From: Prorocentrum cordatum
Lineage: Eukaryota; Sar; Dinophyceae; Prorocentrales; Prorocentraceae
Length of the DNA stretch: 64,000 nucleotides
Assembly: GCA_963575745.1 (NCBI GenBank)
Contig: CAUYUJ010014334.1
Coordinates: 276,575 to 340,574 of the forward strand
Direction: 5' to 3'
Part shown: piece after piece, positions 1 to 9,870 of the stretch
Numbering within the stretch: the first letter of the stretch is position 1
Layout of the letters: each line of letters opens with the position of its first letter
Program-made: the position numbers and the translations under genes
Notes under the pieces: model-generated
Seen by the model: only the letters and a program-made list of their open reading frames with translations
What the model was told of the DNA's origin: nothing
Databases searched by the model: none

Positions 1-264
<264 letters not shown>

Positions 265-341
265 GCTGCTGACGACTTCTACTGCAACTACTGCTGCTAC
301 TACTGATACTACGGCGACGACAACGACGATGACGACGACGA

Positions 342-904
342 ATCGCAACTCGAATTTGAGCCGCCCTCCGTCGACCGAGTCCTTTGGTCTTCTGTCATGA
401 GCGCAACCATGCGCCCTGGGAGTTCCTGGGAGCGCCCTGTGAAGGCAACGGCTCGCCAGGGGGGCCTTTCACCGGTCTGGCTCCCAGCCCTCGGGCCCCC
501 CCTTGCCCTCCAGAGGGGGCCAACCTGAATTGTCGCCGCTCCGTGGGCCGAGCTCCCTCTCCCCCTATTGTGCGGGCACCCAGGCCGGCGAAACTATTGT
601 TTGATCGTCCCGCCCCGGATCTTGTTTTTATCGTTTACTCACATTACACGGGCAGCTTACGCGCGAAGGTCCGCGCAGTCGAGCCCCTTTTTCCTGCGTC
701 GCTCAACAGGGAAGTCCCTGATGGGGATCCCATCGCACGGGCGGTCTCTCGAAGAGGGGCGCCGAATGCGATGGATCCCCGCACCTCCGAGCGGGGTGAG
801 GCACGCAGCCAGACCCCCCGTTGCGGCTGGCCTGAAAGAGCCTGCGTACAGCCTAGAGGTCAACTTCTCCCTGGAACAGCGAGCAGGTGTCCTCATCTCC
901 GCCC
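342..904. other. unassigned stretch with one short hairpin
   Basis: No convincing gene. Open frames exist on both strands without recognisable domains. An imperfect inverted repeat pairs 721-737 (ATGGGGATCCCATCGCA) with 767-780 (TGCGATGGATCCCC). Confidence 0.4.
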
Positions 905-1033
905 CTTCTGAGGTATCCCCCTGCTGCTCCTCCCTCCTCGACTCCTCCCTCCTCAACTCCTCAACTCCTCAACTCCTCATCTCCTCATCTCCTCATCTCC
1001 TCCTCCTCCTCCTCCTCCTCCTCCTCCTCCTCT
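905..1033. repeat. CTC/CTCAA pyrimidine tract
   Basis: Degenerate CTCCTCAA units grade into pure CTC triplets from about 995. The reverse strand is a GAG tract. Confidence 0.9.
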
Positions 1034-1629
1034 TTCCTTCGCGAGGGGGGCGCGCGTGCACGGACGAGCGCGCCTCGGGCAGGCTCGGACGGCGACATCT
1101 CCGAGAGCCCGCGGCCACCTGCTGCGCCGCTGCAGGTTGTGCCGGTGGGGCCGGGAGGCGGGGGGAGGGGCGGGTGGCCAAGGGATCGAGCGAGGGGAGA
1201 CGAGACGGGGAGAGCATGAGGTAGCGTCGGACCCAGGCCAGAAGAGCACCCCTCAAGAACACGAGACCCTCCGCCAGCCAACAAATCTCACAGGACATCC
1301 AGGGTGCCCTCCCGAGGGGTGCAGGCCTCTTCGTCTGCCACTGCACTGCGTGGCTGGCCGCGCCGAGCCTCCCCGCTTGCGGCGAGACGCGCCGTGCTTA
1401 CGCTTGCGCTGCCCTTTCTCTTCCTGCTCCCGCCCAGGGCTGCCTTTCTCTGTCTGCGGGGGCAACAGATTGCCCAGATTCTTACAGCTGGAGCACCCCG
1501 GCTTCCCGGAGACATTCTCATTGGAGGCATTATATTGATCGCCCATATGGGCCCGGAAGCGCCCCGCTGAGGCCGAGACCGAGGAAAAACACCGCCATCG
1601 AACGAAAAGATCGTTCTCGGATGTCTGCG
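1034..1629. other. unassigned, possible minus-strand coding
   Basis: GC-rich sequence with several overlapping open frames. A minus-strand frame over about 1,288-1,560 has mixed, non-repetitive composition but no recognisable domain. Nothing here can be called a gene. Confidence 0.25.
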
Positions 1630-1682
1630 TCCTCCTCCTCCTCCTCCTCCTCCTCCTCCTCCTCCTCCTCCTCCTCCTCCTT
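1630..1682. repeat. (CTC)n microsatellite
   Basis: Pure CTC run, followed by mixed pyrimidine-rich sequence. Confidence 0.95.
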
Positions 1683-1866
1683 CTCCCTCCGCTCCTCCCC
1701 ACCCGGTCTCAGAAAAGACGACGGCCATGAAGGAAGCAGGTCCTGACGGAAAAGCGGGTGCTGGACCTCGGGGCTGTCTGGGCGGCCCGGAGCTCGCGTG
1801 GGGCCCCAAGGAGGCAGAGACCTGCGACGAAAACTCGAGGACCTGTTTCTCTCGTCTTGCTCAGGG

Positions 1867-2046
1867 TACAGTCGAGGCGTTGACCTAAGGAACCCAAAAT
1901 AAGGAACGAGGCCCCTATTTTCCATAAGTTGCAATTCGATTTCCTATCGAATACATAAGGAAAACCTGAGGCAAGCTGTGAAACACTTTAGGAACGCGGA
2001 GCCCCTCCCCAACGAAAAGGGTTCCTTTTTCAGGGCCCCGACTGTA
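1867..2046 (+). mobile_element. TA-flanked MITE, family T copy 1
   Basis: A 180-bp element bounded by TA dinucleotides. Its ends are inverted: TACAGTCGAGGC on the left and GGCCCCGACTGTA on the right, with further pairing of AAGGAACCC against GGGTTCCTT. Close copies lie at 38,362, 54,713 and 58,545. The CAGTC termini and TA duplication suggest a non-autonomous Tc1/mariner (pogo-like) element; no transposase is present. The class is inferred. Confidence 0.85.
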
Positions 2047-2123
2047 AACCGCCGCCTGACCGAAAGGCCAGGGTGCTCCTGGGTCGTGCTGTGTCCCATG
2101 CGAAGGCTAAGTGCCCCGCATTG

Positions 2124-2558
2124 CTATTTCGGTTTCGTCTGGCCCTTCTGCGTCGGACTCAGTTGCGAATTCTGCTCTCCAAGACTCCACGATGCTGCCG
2201 TCTTCCCTTTCGGCTTCAGGGGACGGCCCCCTCCCATGAGTCTCACGAGCAACGAATGGCTGCTATGGTAGAGAGGGTTCAAGGTCGTGAGGAGGCCAGA
2301 AGGCGAGGCAAAGTCCGCGACCCAAATGGTTGTGGACGAGTAGGCCCAGCGAAAAGCGGCCCCGGACACTGTAAGGATGTTTGCCGGTTGTGCTGTTTTC
2401 GTTTGCAAATTGCCCGGTGCGGGCTGCCCGTTTTCAGCGACCCATGCGGAAGTCGGGACTGTTACAGTTGCGGCCGGGTAGAGTGATGGCGCACAGATGT
2501 GTGCAGCTTCATGATTTCTTGAATGCTTCTCGCCAACAACTTGAATACTTGTACTCAA
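2124..2558 (-). CDS. hypothetical open frame (weak)
   Basis: A 144-residue minus-strand frame in a non-repetitive stretch, rich in Ser, Thr, Ala and Asn, with no domain I recognise. An overlapping plus-strand frame (2,073-2,486) is equally open and contains several cysteines near its end, so the coding strand is undecided. It lies just downstream of the family T element. Confidence 0.2.
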   Translation of the reverse strand: MSTSIQVVGEKHSRNHEAAHICAPSLYPAATVTVPTSAWVAENGQPAPGNLQTKTAQPANILTVSGAAFRWAYSSTTIWVADFASPSGLLTTLNPLYHSSHSLLVRLMGGGRPLKPKGKTAASWSLGEQNSQLSPTQKGQTKPK

Positions 2559-2569
2559 TCTGAAGACCT

Positions 2570-2890
2570 GTGCTCTTTCCCCTCCATTCTCTTCGTGATC
2601 CTTAGCCTCGTCGTCATCACCCGTATCCTCCTACTCGTCCTCCTACCTACTATTTCTCGGATGTTTCCTCTCCGTCGACCCCTTCATCTCATGTTCCTCT
2701 TCCCACCTCCTCCTCCTCCCTCTCTTCTCATCGTCCTTCTCATCTTCCTAATCATGTCCTTCTTCCTACTCCGTTCTCCATCACTAACCCTCCTCCTCAT
2801 CCTCCGCCTGTCCCGTGTACTTTTATCACCCCTCCTCCTTTCCGTTATTTTCGTTATGATTATCATCGCCTTCGTCGCGTAATTGTCATC
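2570..2890. repeat. degenerate CT-rich pyrimidine tract
   Basis: Mostly TCCT/CTC/CTCAT mixtures with few purines. The translated Leu/Ser/Pro-rich frame is a product of the repeat. Confidence 0.8.
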
Positions 2891-3427
2891 CTCGCCTCTC
2901 TCGCTCTACGTAACCATTCTCGATGGCATCCACGTGTCTCCGTCTCGTAACCCAATCCGGCCTCCTCATCATCATTTCCGAATCCTCGTTCTCCTCTCAA
3001 CCTCCATTCACTGCTCCCGATTGTCCCACTCTGAACTGCGGGGAGAAATGAGATGGGATCCGACGGGATTTGATGGGGCCGAAGGAAATGTGGAGGAGGA
3101 GTGGATCGGGAAGATGGTAGGATAAAGAAATCTTCGTGCGAAGGGCCCAATCCCGAGGACGAGAGCGGCCTTCGGTCGCGCGAACTCTGGAGACCGGTAG
3201 TATGGATCCCTTACCTTTGAGAGGTGCATCTGTTTCTCGCGTGGCGTGCTCAAGTGTGGACACGTTGGTGGCCTGTAACATGCACGTTCCTCTTCAGGGG
3301 CGCTTCAGGCGACTTGTTGGCATACAATACAGGCACCCTGCTTCGAGAGGCACACTCTTGCGAAGCAGGGTAACGATCCAACAATGAGCTGACCAACAAT
3401 ACGAAACATAACATAGTTCTGCCCACG
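2891..3427. other. no gene seen
   Basis: Unique-looking sequence with only short overlapping frames and no recognisable motif. Confidence 0.4.
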
Positions 3428-3439
3428 CTATCCGTAGCG

Positions 3440-3830
3440 CCTGGCAGCATGTCCCGAGAAGCCCGTGTGTAGGCTGCAAAAGCTCAGAGCAACAGCGCAT
3501 CCACTAAAAGTTTCAGCCGACAGTGCCCGCAGCAGCTTGAGGGGCTGGCACTGTCCAGAGCCACTCAAGAGCTGCTCACGTACCCTCTGTCGGCGTGTAC
3601 ACGCAGGGCTCGCCCAGAGCAGCGGGAGTAACAGAAACGGCGCTCTACAGGACGCGAGCACTAGGCATCGGGAGCTAAAACAGCTCTGGTGACGTAAAGG
3701 CCCCACTGCCTGCTGGTCCGTTCCGATCCGCACTCCTGGTGGAGTGACGTCGGCTTCAACATCCCTCCGTAGAAATGTCTTCGAAGTAGCTGCAATATCT
3801 GCTCGATGGCCTGCCTCCTTCTCTTCGACC
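3440..3830 (-). CDS. hypothetical open frame (weak)
   Basis: The non-repetitive part of a 234-residue minus-strand frame whose other end runs into the ATC and CTC microsatellites. Composition is mixed, with several Cys and Leu-rich stretches and no recognisable domain. It could be an exon or chance. Confidence 0.2.
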
Positions 3831-3854
3831 TTCTTGTCCTGGTCATCAGCCGCC

Positions 3855-3949
3855 CCCCTCCTCCTCCTCCTCCGTCTCCCTCTTCTCCCCCTCCTCCTCC
3901 TCCTCCTCCTCCTCCTCCTCCTCCTCGTCATCATCACCATCACCATCAC

Positions 3950-4002
<53 letters not shown>

Positions 4003-4015
4003 CCACCATCACGAT
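3855..4015. repeat. compound (CTC)n-(ATC)n microsatellite
   Basis: CTC triplets to about 3,926, then CAT/ATC triplets to about 4,015. The His- or Asp-repeat translations are artefacts. Confidence 0.97.
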
Positions 4016-4199
4016 CAACATCAACGAACTGGGACAACGCCATGGGGAAGAGAGGGCGGAAATCCAAGATACATGCAAAACGGCATGGGTTTCTGGATGG
4101 GCTGGTGGGGCCAGGTGAAGCAGACACAACACCTAAACTGCAAGAGATCCTCATCATAATCCCTCCTCCCCCTCTTCCCTCGTTCTCGCCGTCACCGAA

Positions 4200-4241
4200 C
4201 TCCTCCTCCTCCTCCTCCTCCTCCTCCTCCTCCTCCTCCTC
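4200..4241. repeat. (CTC)n microsatellite
   Basis: Pure CTC run. Confidence 0.95.
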
Positions 4242-4436
4242 CGTATCGTCCCCGGACCTCTCCTGACCCCAACACCTTCACCCGTCCAAAGATTTCTCAG
4301 TGCAGTACCCGCAACGGCCGGAGAAGTGCCTCTGGCCGCCCGTGCCTCGCACCGGCAGCGCGGTCCGCGGCCAACGGGTCAGAAAGCTTCTGCCAGCGCT
4401 GTCCGTAGCGGCTGGTGCTGGGCAGCGGAGTCCCAC

Positions 4437-4653
4437 CAGAGGAGGAGGAGGAGGAGGAGGAGGAGGAGGAGGAGGAGGAGGAGGAGGGGGAGGGGGAAAA
4501 GGAGGGGGACAAGGAGGATGATGATGAGGAGGGGAGGCCAAACCTCCTCCTCCTCCCCTCCTCCTCCCCCTCCTCCTCCTCCTCTCTTCCTCCCCTCCTC
4601 CTCCTCCTCCTCCTCCTCCTCCTCCTCCTCCTCCTCCTCCTCCTCTTCCTCCT
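4437..4653. repeat. facing GGA and CTC tracts
   Basis: A GGA run (4,437-4,515) faces a CTC run (4,538-4,653) across a short spacer. The two arms are mutually complementary, so a long hairpin or triplex is possible. Confidence 0.9.
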
Positions 4654-4654
4654 T

Positions 4655-5120
4655 AACTTGGGAACGCGGCCCAATCGGATCGTGCAGCTTGTGCTGCCGT
4701 CGAAGCCGTTACGGGAATTTACTCCGTCGCCGCACAGCGAGGAGCTCCTCCACGGGATGGCCCCTCCGCTCGTGGGAGGTGCCGGTGTGCCAAGCCCCAC
4801 TCGAGGAGAGGCACGAGGGGCTTGGGAGATGGGATGACGCCAGCTACGTGGGCACCTGCATCGACCCTGGCCGGGCCAATCCCTTGGGTCCAGGATCGGA
4901 AGACGCGCCCGCATGGGCCCAGGACTGGCCCGGTGCGGACCAGTGTGGGCGTCTGGCTTGACTGGCGCTCTCCGACAAGAGGCGCAAGGGAGGGGGGTGG
5001 GGAGCGGCATGCAGGCGGAAGGGGCACCGTGCGAACAGCAGGGTGCGGGAGCGGTGACGAGGGGGGAGAGGGCGACGGAGGAGCGGGAGCAGGCGCAAGA
5101 GGAAGGAGAGGAGTACCGAT
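4655..5120. other. unassigned GC-rich island
   Basis: Open frames on both strands, for example a plus-strand frame ending near 4,961 and a minus-strand frame through 4,719-5,100, both of ordinary composition. The strand cannot be chosen and no domain is recognised. Confidence 0.25.
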
Positions 5121-5121
5121 C

Positions 5122-5213
<92 letters not shown>
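5121..5213. repeat. (ATG)n microsatellite
   Basis: About 31 uninterrupted ATG triplets. Confidence 0.98.
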
Positions 5214-5215
<2 letters not shown>

Positions 5216-5740
5216 GGACGACGAGAAGGGGGACGAGAGAAGGATAAGGATTTGAGGCCGACAGAGATGAGAAAAGCAAGTAGAGAGCGCAAGGGGAGGA
5301 TGGCAAAGAAAGATGAGGAGGAAGAGGAGCAGGAGGAGGACGAGACACGTGATGACGAGGATGAGCAGGAAGAGTGGAAAATCGCTCTGGCATCAAGCAG
5401 GAGGCAAGGTGGCACAGCGCTGTAAATCACGAGCGGAAGTCGCGAAGTGCGTGCACAGCGCAATAGGCACGCGGCGTTGCAAAACGCTTGCGGCAAAGGC
5501 ACAAAGTGGCGCCGAACGGCTGGCTTCTTTGAGCAGGGCGTGGTGTCAGCGGAGGCGGTAATGATGAACCCGAGCAGGAGAAGACGGGGGAAGAGGACAA
5601 GGAGGAAGGAGACAAGGGGAAAGGGCAGGGGGAGGACGAGGAGGAGGAGGAGGAGGAGGAGGAGGAGGAGAAGGAGAAGGCGGAAAAAAGGGAGAGACGG
5701 ATGGGCGAATGAGGAAGGGCAGAAGAGGGAGGAGGGGGGG
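5214..5740. other. purine-rich spacer with GGA tract
   Basis: GA-rich on the plus strand, with a GGA run at about 5,636-5,685. No gene recognised. Confidence 0.5.
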
Positions 5741-5824
5741 TAGGTCGATCCGGGATGTCCTCTCCATACCGGCCAATGCAGCCGCCAGGAAATCTGTAGT
5801 GAACCGCCCGTTCGGAACCGACCC

Positions 5825-6226
5825 TCAGAACATGAGCAAGAACGCGGCTGCGGCCTGGTCCGTCGAACGCATGGCCATGAACATCGAGATGCCGCAAAGG
5901 ACGAGCGGGGGTACCGCCGAGTCACCACCGTCGTCGGCATCTGCTGAGCTCGCACCCTCGGGGTCGGAGGCTGAGAATCCCGCGGCGCCCGACGGAGGGG
6001 GTACGGGACAAAGGGCTGCGGCGTCCGACTCCAGAAGGACACACTCGACACAATGCGCCTCCCGAGAGAAAGCATGCGGACTTCCCAGCATGCCGCCGCT
6101 GGTAGCCACACCGATGTTGCAAGCCAGCGCCAGAACAGTAACGAGCCAGGCCAAGAGAAGGCCAGGTACCAGCCAGGCCGCGTCCCGCTGGGCGCCGGAG
6201 CTGCAGGTCCTGTCAGGAGCCGCCAT
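5825..6226 (-). CDS. small membrane protein candidate
   Basis: A 133-residue frame opening with ATG at 6,226. Hydrophobic segments are visible at about residues 18-40 (WLVPGLLLAWLVTVLALAC), 104-115 (VPPLVLCGISMF) and the C-terminus, with an Asp/Ser/Ala-rich loop between. Codons favour C or G in third position and composition is ordinary, unlike the repeat-derived frames nearby. The TGA at 5,825-5,827 is followed in frame by more ordinary-looking residues, so the frame may be an exon end, a true stop or a broken gene. The family is not recognised. A second membrane-type frame lies 50 bases upstream on the same strand. Confidence 0.4.
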   Translation of the reverse strand: MAAPDRTCSSGAQRDAAWLVPGLLLAWLVTVLALACNIGVATSGGMLGSPHAFSREAHCVECVLLESDAAALCPVPPPSGAAGFSASDPEGASSADADDGGDSAVPPLVLCGISMFMAMRSTDQAAAAFLLMF

Positions 6227-6278
6227 CGGAAGATCCAGGCGGTGAAGGGCAGGGGCCAGTGATGGGATTGCAGGACCT

Positions 6279-6560
6279 CTAGCCCTGAAGGATAGTCGAA
6301 CTCCTGATGGTTGCGACGCTGACGATAGCGACGATGATGGCGACGGTGATCACCATGAAAATCAGCAGTGTGTTTTTCACAACGCGGCTCCCCAACTGTC
6401 TGGACCCCTTCCCCGTGGACCAACTTTTCATCTCAAGTCGCTTCTTAACGGCCCCGCGGCGCGGCCGGGTAAGGGTTCCCAGCGGGCGAAAACTGCTAAA
6501 AACCGTCTGTCGTCTTGATTGTTTCGCTTTTTGTGGAGGTAACCACGGCCAAAAAAACAT
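6279..6560 (-). CDS. small membrane-anchor candidate
   Basis: A 93-residue minus-strand frame with a basic N-terminal half and one strong hydrophobic helix near the C-terminus (LLIFMVITVAIIVAIVSV), ending in TAG. It sits immediately upstream of the 5,825-6,226 frame on the same strand, so the two could be exons or neighbours of one membrane-protein gene. No family recognised; the AT-richer base composition near 6,440-6,560 is unlike the lower frame. Confidence 0.3.
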   Translation of the reverse strand: MFFWPWLPPQKAKQSRRQTVFSSFRPLGTLTRPRRGAVKKRLEMKSWSTGKGSRQLGSRVVKNTLLIFMVITVAIIVAIVSVATIRSSTILQG

Positions 6561-6714
6561 TGTGGTCTAAACTCCCTGTCAGTGTTTGCTATCTGTCTGC
6601 GATGGGCCAACTGACAAACACAAATGAGCATGTTTCATGCGTTCTAGTTTGAAACACGTTCCCATACCCATACCTGCGTGACTGACGCTTGCGGCAATTG
6701 GTACGCATGGACTG

Positions 6715-6960
6715 TCAACGGGAAAGCGCAGGATGGAGATCAAGAGATACCCGGGACGGCCCTTCACGCGGCAGCGCCCCTGGTGATGATCTGACAGGCA
6801 GGTTCCAGGTCTGCTCCTGGGCGTCGTCAGCGTCCTCATTGAGATTGCTTGCTCGTCCTCTCCAAATCCCACCAGCCCTCTGGGCGGAGGTGGTTTTGAG
6901 AGCCCGTTCTGTTCCACCCCCTTCTTCCCCTTCGGGGAGGGGTTTACCACTGTCCCTTAT
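6715..6960 (-). CDS. hypothetical exon-like frame
   Basis: A minus-strand frame of mixed hydrophilic composition (Glu, Asn, Asp and Arg-rich centre) with no repeats. No domain recognised and no secure boundaries. Confidence 0.25.
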   Translation of the reverse strand: MRDSGKPLPEGEEGGGTERALKTTSAQRAGGIWRGRASNLNEDADDAQEQTWNLPVRSSPGALPREGPSRVSLDLHPALSR

Positions 6961-7287
6961 TAATATACACCCCCTCCCTGGAACCATGAGGACACCATGA
7001 GGACCTGCCCGCCACCACCCCTGTCAAAAAAAAATACAAACCGCACTTTGCCTCCACAATTGGAGCATGCGCGGCCGACCCGATGCGGCCCCCCCCGACC
7101 ATCCCTGCCAAACAACGATACACAGCACGCTTCGGGGCAAAGTCTTGAGTCATGTTCGTGAAGCCCGCGAGCACCTTGTATTGTTTCTGGCAGGGACGGC
7201 GGGGGTGTCAGCATATTCCCTGCTGCGCGCAAGGTTACCATCCCTGACAACAACCAGACAACATGCACCCTTAGTGGGCCGTGGAAG

Positions 7288-7525
7288 CGACAGGCGTTTT
7301 TGTTGCCGGTTCCGTTTTGCCGTTTTTTGCCTGTTCCGACGCAGTTGTTTTACCGGTTCCGTCGCCGTTTTTTGACCGGTTCTGGTTCCAGCTCCAATCC
7401 TGGAGCAGTTTTTTGGCCGTTTCCGGTCGCCGTTTTTTTGCCGTTTCCAACTTTCAAGGGGCATGTTTTTGGAAACGGTGAAAGAACGGCCCTGCCGTTT
7501 CCAGGGCCCACAAAGCATGCACCTC
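7288..7525 (+). repeat. GCCGTTTTTT dispersed repeat, copy 1
   Basis: Degenerate tandem GCCGTTTTTTGCCGGTTCCG-type units ending in GGAAACGGTGAAA...GGCCCTGCCGTTTCC. A second copy with the same order of blocks lies at 28,683-28,888. Confidence 0.85.
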
Positions 7526-7699
7526 GCGGCTAAATCTGGATCATGCGCGGCCATCCGGCGGTCACTGTCACATTGTTTTTGGCTGGGACCGACGCTGGGG
7601 TGGTGCGTGGCCTGCTGTGCGCAGGCCCACCAGACACAATGATGGGCATGGGTTCTCAACAAGGATCGTGGGGGCCGACATGCATGTTCCCCGATGTGT

Positions 7700-7870
7700 G
7701 CTGGCACGTGCGCAAGCGCACCTGACGCACTCTGCACGTGCCCCGAACGTGGCGCAGCTGGAGTGTGCGGCACACCTGGCGCACTCGGAGCACGTGGCGC
7801 ATCCGGCGCACAACGCGTGGCGCCCCTGGCACGCGTGGCGCACATCGCCCAAGCGTCGCGCACCTGGGGT
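7700..7870. repeat. GTGGCGCAC minisatellite
   Basis: Degenerate units of the type GCACGTGGCGCACCTGGCGC repeated through the interval. Cys/His/Ala-rich translations are artefacts. Confidence 0.7.
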
Positions 7871-8216
7871 CGGCTTTGGTTACCAGTAGCGTAGCTGCCC
7901 ATCCAAATACGACCGCTGAACATGCTCAGGCTCGGGTGTTACTTCTGTGTCGGGAGGGCGGGTGGGAGTGAGCTAGACGGCTTGCGGGCGGGGGTGGGTA
8001 GCTTGATCACTGTTCCCTATTAGTATACTCCCCAGGTCCATGCGCCCCCCCCCACGATCCCTACTAAACAACAATCCAAAACACGCTCTGCCCCCACCAT
8101 CCCTTGTAACAAAACAGTACAAAACACACTACGCCTCCAAATTCGGAGCATGCGCACCGAACCCGATGCGGCCTCCTCCCACCATCCCTGTCATCAAAAA
8201 CAATACAGAGTACACT

Positions 8217-8392
8217 TGGCGGCGGCGGCGGCAGCTGCGGCGGGGGCAGCGGCTGCGGCTTCTGCGGCGGTGGCGGCGGCGGGGGCGGCGGCGGCGGCGG
8301 CGGCGGGGGCGGCGGCGGCGGCGGCGGCGACGGCGGCGACGGCGGCGGCGGCGGCGGCGGCGCGGCGGCGGCGGGGGCGGCGGCGGCGGATG
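8217..8392. repeat. (GGC)n expansion
   Basis: GGC/GCN triplets inside the second segment of the triplication. They read as polyalanine or polyarginine depending on frame. Confidence 0.95.
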
Positions 8393-8737
8393 CGCCCCCA
8401 GTAGCTTCCCATTCAGAGACGACTGCTGCATATGCTGCGGCTCGGGCCAGGCTCGGGTGCTACGTATGTGTTGGGAGGGCGGATGGGAGTGAGCGAAACG
8501 GCTTGCGGGCGGGGAGAGAAACTCTTGATCACTGTTCCCTATTGATAAACACCCCCTCCCCCAGGCGACCGGGGGCCAACCCAGGTCCATGCCAACACCC
8601 TTCCCCCACAATCCCTTGTAAAAAACACTACAACACACACACATTCTACCTCCAAATTCGGAACATGCGCATCCAACCCGATGCGCCGCCCCCCCCCCCC
8701 CACCATCCCTGTCAAAAAAAATACAGAGTACACTTGG

Positions 8738-8948
8738 CGGAGGCGGCGGCGGCGGCGGCGGCTGCGGCGGCGGCGCGGCAACGGCTGCGGCGGCTGCGGC
8801 GGCGGGGGCGGCGGCGGCGGCGGCGGCGGTGGCGGCGGTGGCGGCGGCGGCGGTGGCGGTAGCGGCGGCGGCTGCGGCTGCGGCGGCGGCGGCGGCGGCG
8901 GCGGCGGGCGGCGGCGGGCGGCGGCGGAGGCGGCGGCGGCGTCGGCGG
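8738..8948. repeat. (GGC)n expansion
   Basis: A second, longer GGC tract at the equivalent place in the next segment. Confidence 0.95.
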
Positions 8949-9140
8949 ATTGGCCCCCAGTAGCTGCCCATCCGATGACGACTGCTGAATATGCTGCAGC
9001 TCGGGCCAAGCACGGGTGCTACGTATGTGTTGGGAGGGCGGGTGGGAGTGAGCCAGACGGCTTGCGGGCGGGGAGGGAGTCTTGACCCCTCCCCCCACCC
9101 CCTCCCCCTGGGCCTAGGGGGGGGTCGCGGGTGGTTGGAG

Positions 9141-9740
9141 CGTCTGTTTTGGCCTAAGATGGCGCCAAGACAGTCCAAGAGAGCTCAAGATGACCTCCAC
9201 GATCGCTCAAGATAGCCCTCGATGACTCAAGATACCCCCGAACAAGCCTACACGCGGCTCCAAAACCGCCCCAAGACGGCCCCAAGTGGCAACGGAGCCT
9301 CCCAAGGGCACCTCCGAGAGGCCAACATCCATCAACGAACTAAGGACAATCAATGTTTTTGCCTTCTCGCCTTTTCGCTTCCAATGGGCTCTTGAGGCGT
9401 CAAGATGGCCCCAATATGGCCCAAGAGAGCCCCAAGACAGGCCCCAGAGAGGCCCAAGACTGGCCCAAGAGCGCCCCAGGAGCGGCCCAAAAAGGCCCCA
9501 AGAGGCGACTTTTCGGGTTCCGAAGGGGGGGGGCGTAATTGACGCTGTGCTCTTTTTTGAGCCGTGGCCTCCAAGATAGTCCCACGAGACCTCCCAGACC
9601 CCCCCCAAAGAGCCCCAAGAGGGCACCAAGACTCGCCAGCCAAAAGAGCCCCAAGGGTGCCCCAAGAGGCACCACGAGGATCCCAAAAGGGTCCAGAGAC
9701 CTGCAACATAGCCCCCAGGAGCGACAAACCCAGAAACGCC
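9141..9740. repeat. CAAGATGGCCCC minisatellite
   Basis: Degenerate 10-14-bp units (CCCCAAGA, GGCCCCAAGAG, CAAGATGGC) run through the whole interval, giving Gly/Leu/Trp- or Pro/Arg/Gln-rich translations in all frames. Confidence 0.8.
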
Positions 9741-9746
9741 TTCATG

Positions 9747-9868
9747 GTTGACTTCGCCGTCGTCGTCTTCGTCGCCGTCGTCTTCGTCGTCGTCGACGTC
9801 GTCGTCAACGTCGTCTTCGCCGTCGTCATCGTCGTCGCCGTCGTTGTCGTCGTCGGGTGCGTCGTCGA
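9747..9868. repeat. (GTC)n microsatellite
   Basis: GTC/TTC triplets abutting the left end of the 9,871-10,984 inverted composite. Shorter GTC runs abut its right end. Confidence 0.9.
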
Positions 9869-9870
9869 TA

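Larger units (their letters stand above)
6990..9085 (+). repeat. triplicated ~0.55-kb segment
   Basis: The block around 'GTAGCTGCCCATCC...GGGAGGGCGGGTGGGAGTGAG...GCTTGCGGGCGGG' occurs at about 7,880-8,010, 8,400-8,530 and 8,950-9,085. The block 'CCCGATGCG...CCATCCCTG...AATACA' occurs at about 7,077-7,130, 8,159-8,210 and 8,678-8,730. This is a degenerate direct triplication with GGC expansions between copies. No gene supported. Confidence 0.8.

Noticed and set aside
4297-6423. 708-residue minus-strand open frame
   Set aside because: Mostly His, Ser, Arg and Pro runs from ATG, CTC and GGA tracts; no domain. Only the small membrane frames nearby look coding.
9141-9165. spliced-leader relic (TTTTGGCCTAAG)
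   Set aside because: Differs from the dinoflagellate leader's conserved 3' part and is part of the local CAAGATGGC minisatellite.
8129-9178. 349-residue Ala/Pro-rich frame
   Set aside because: Produced by GGC expansions within the triplicated repeat.
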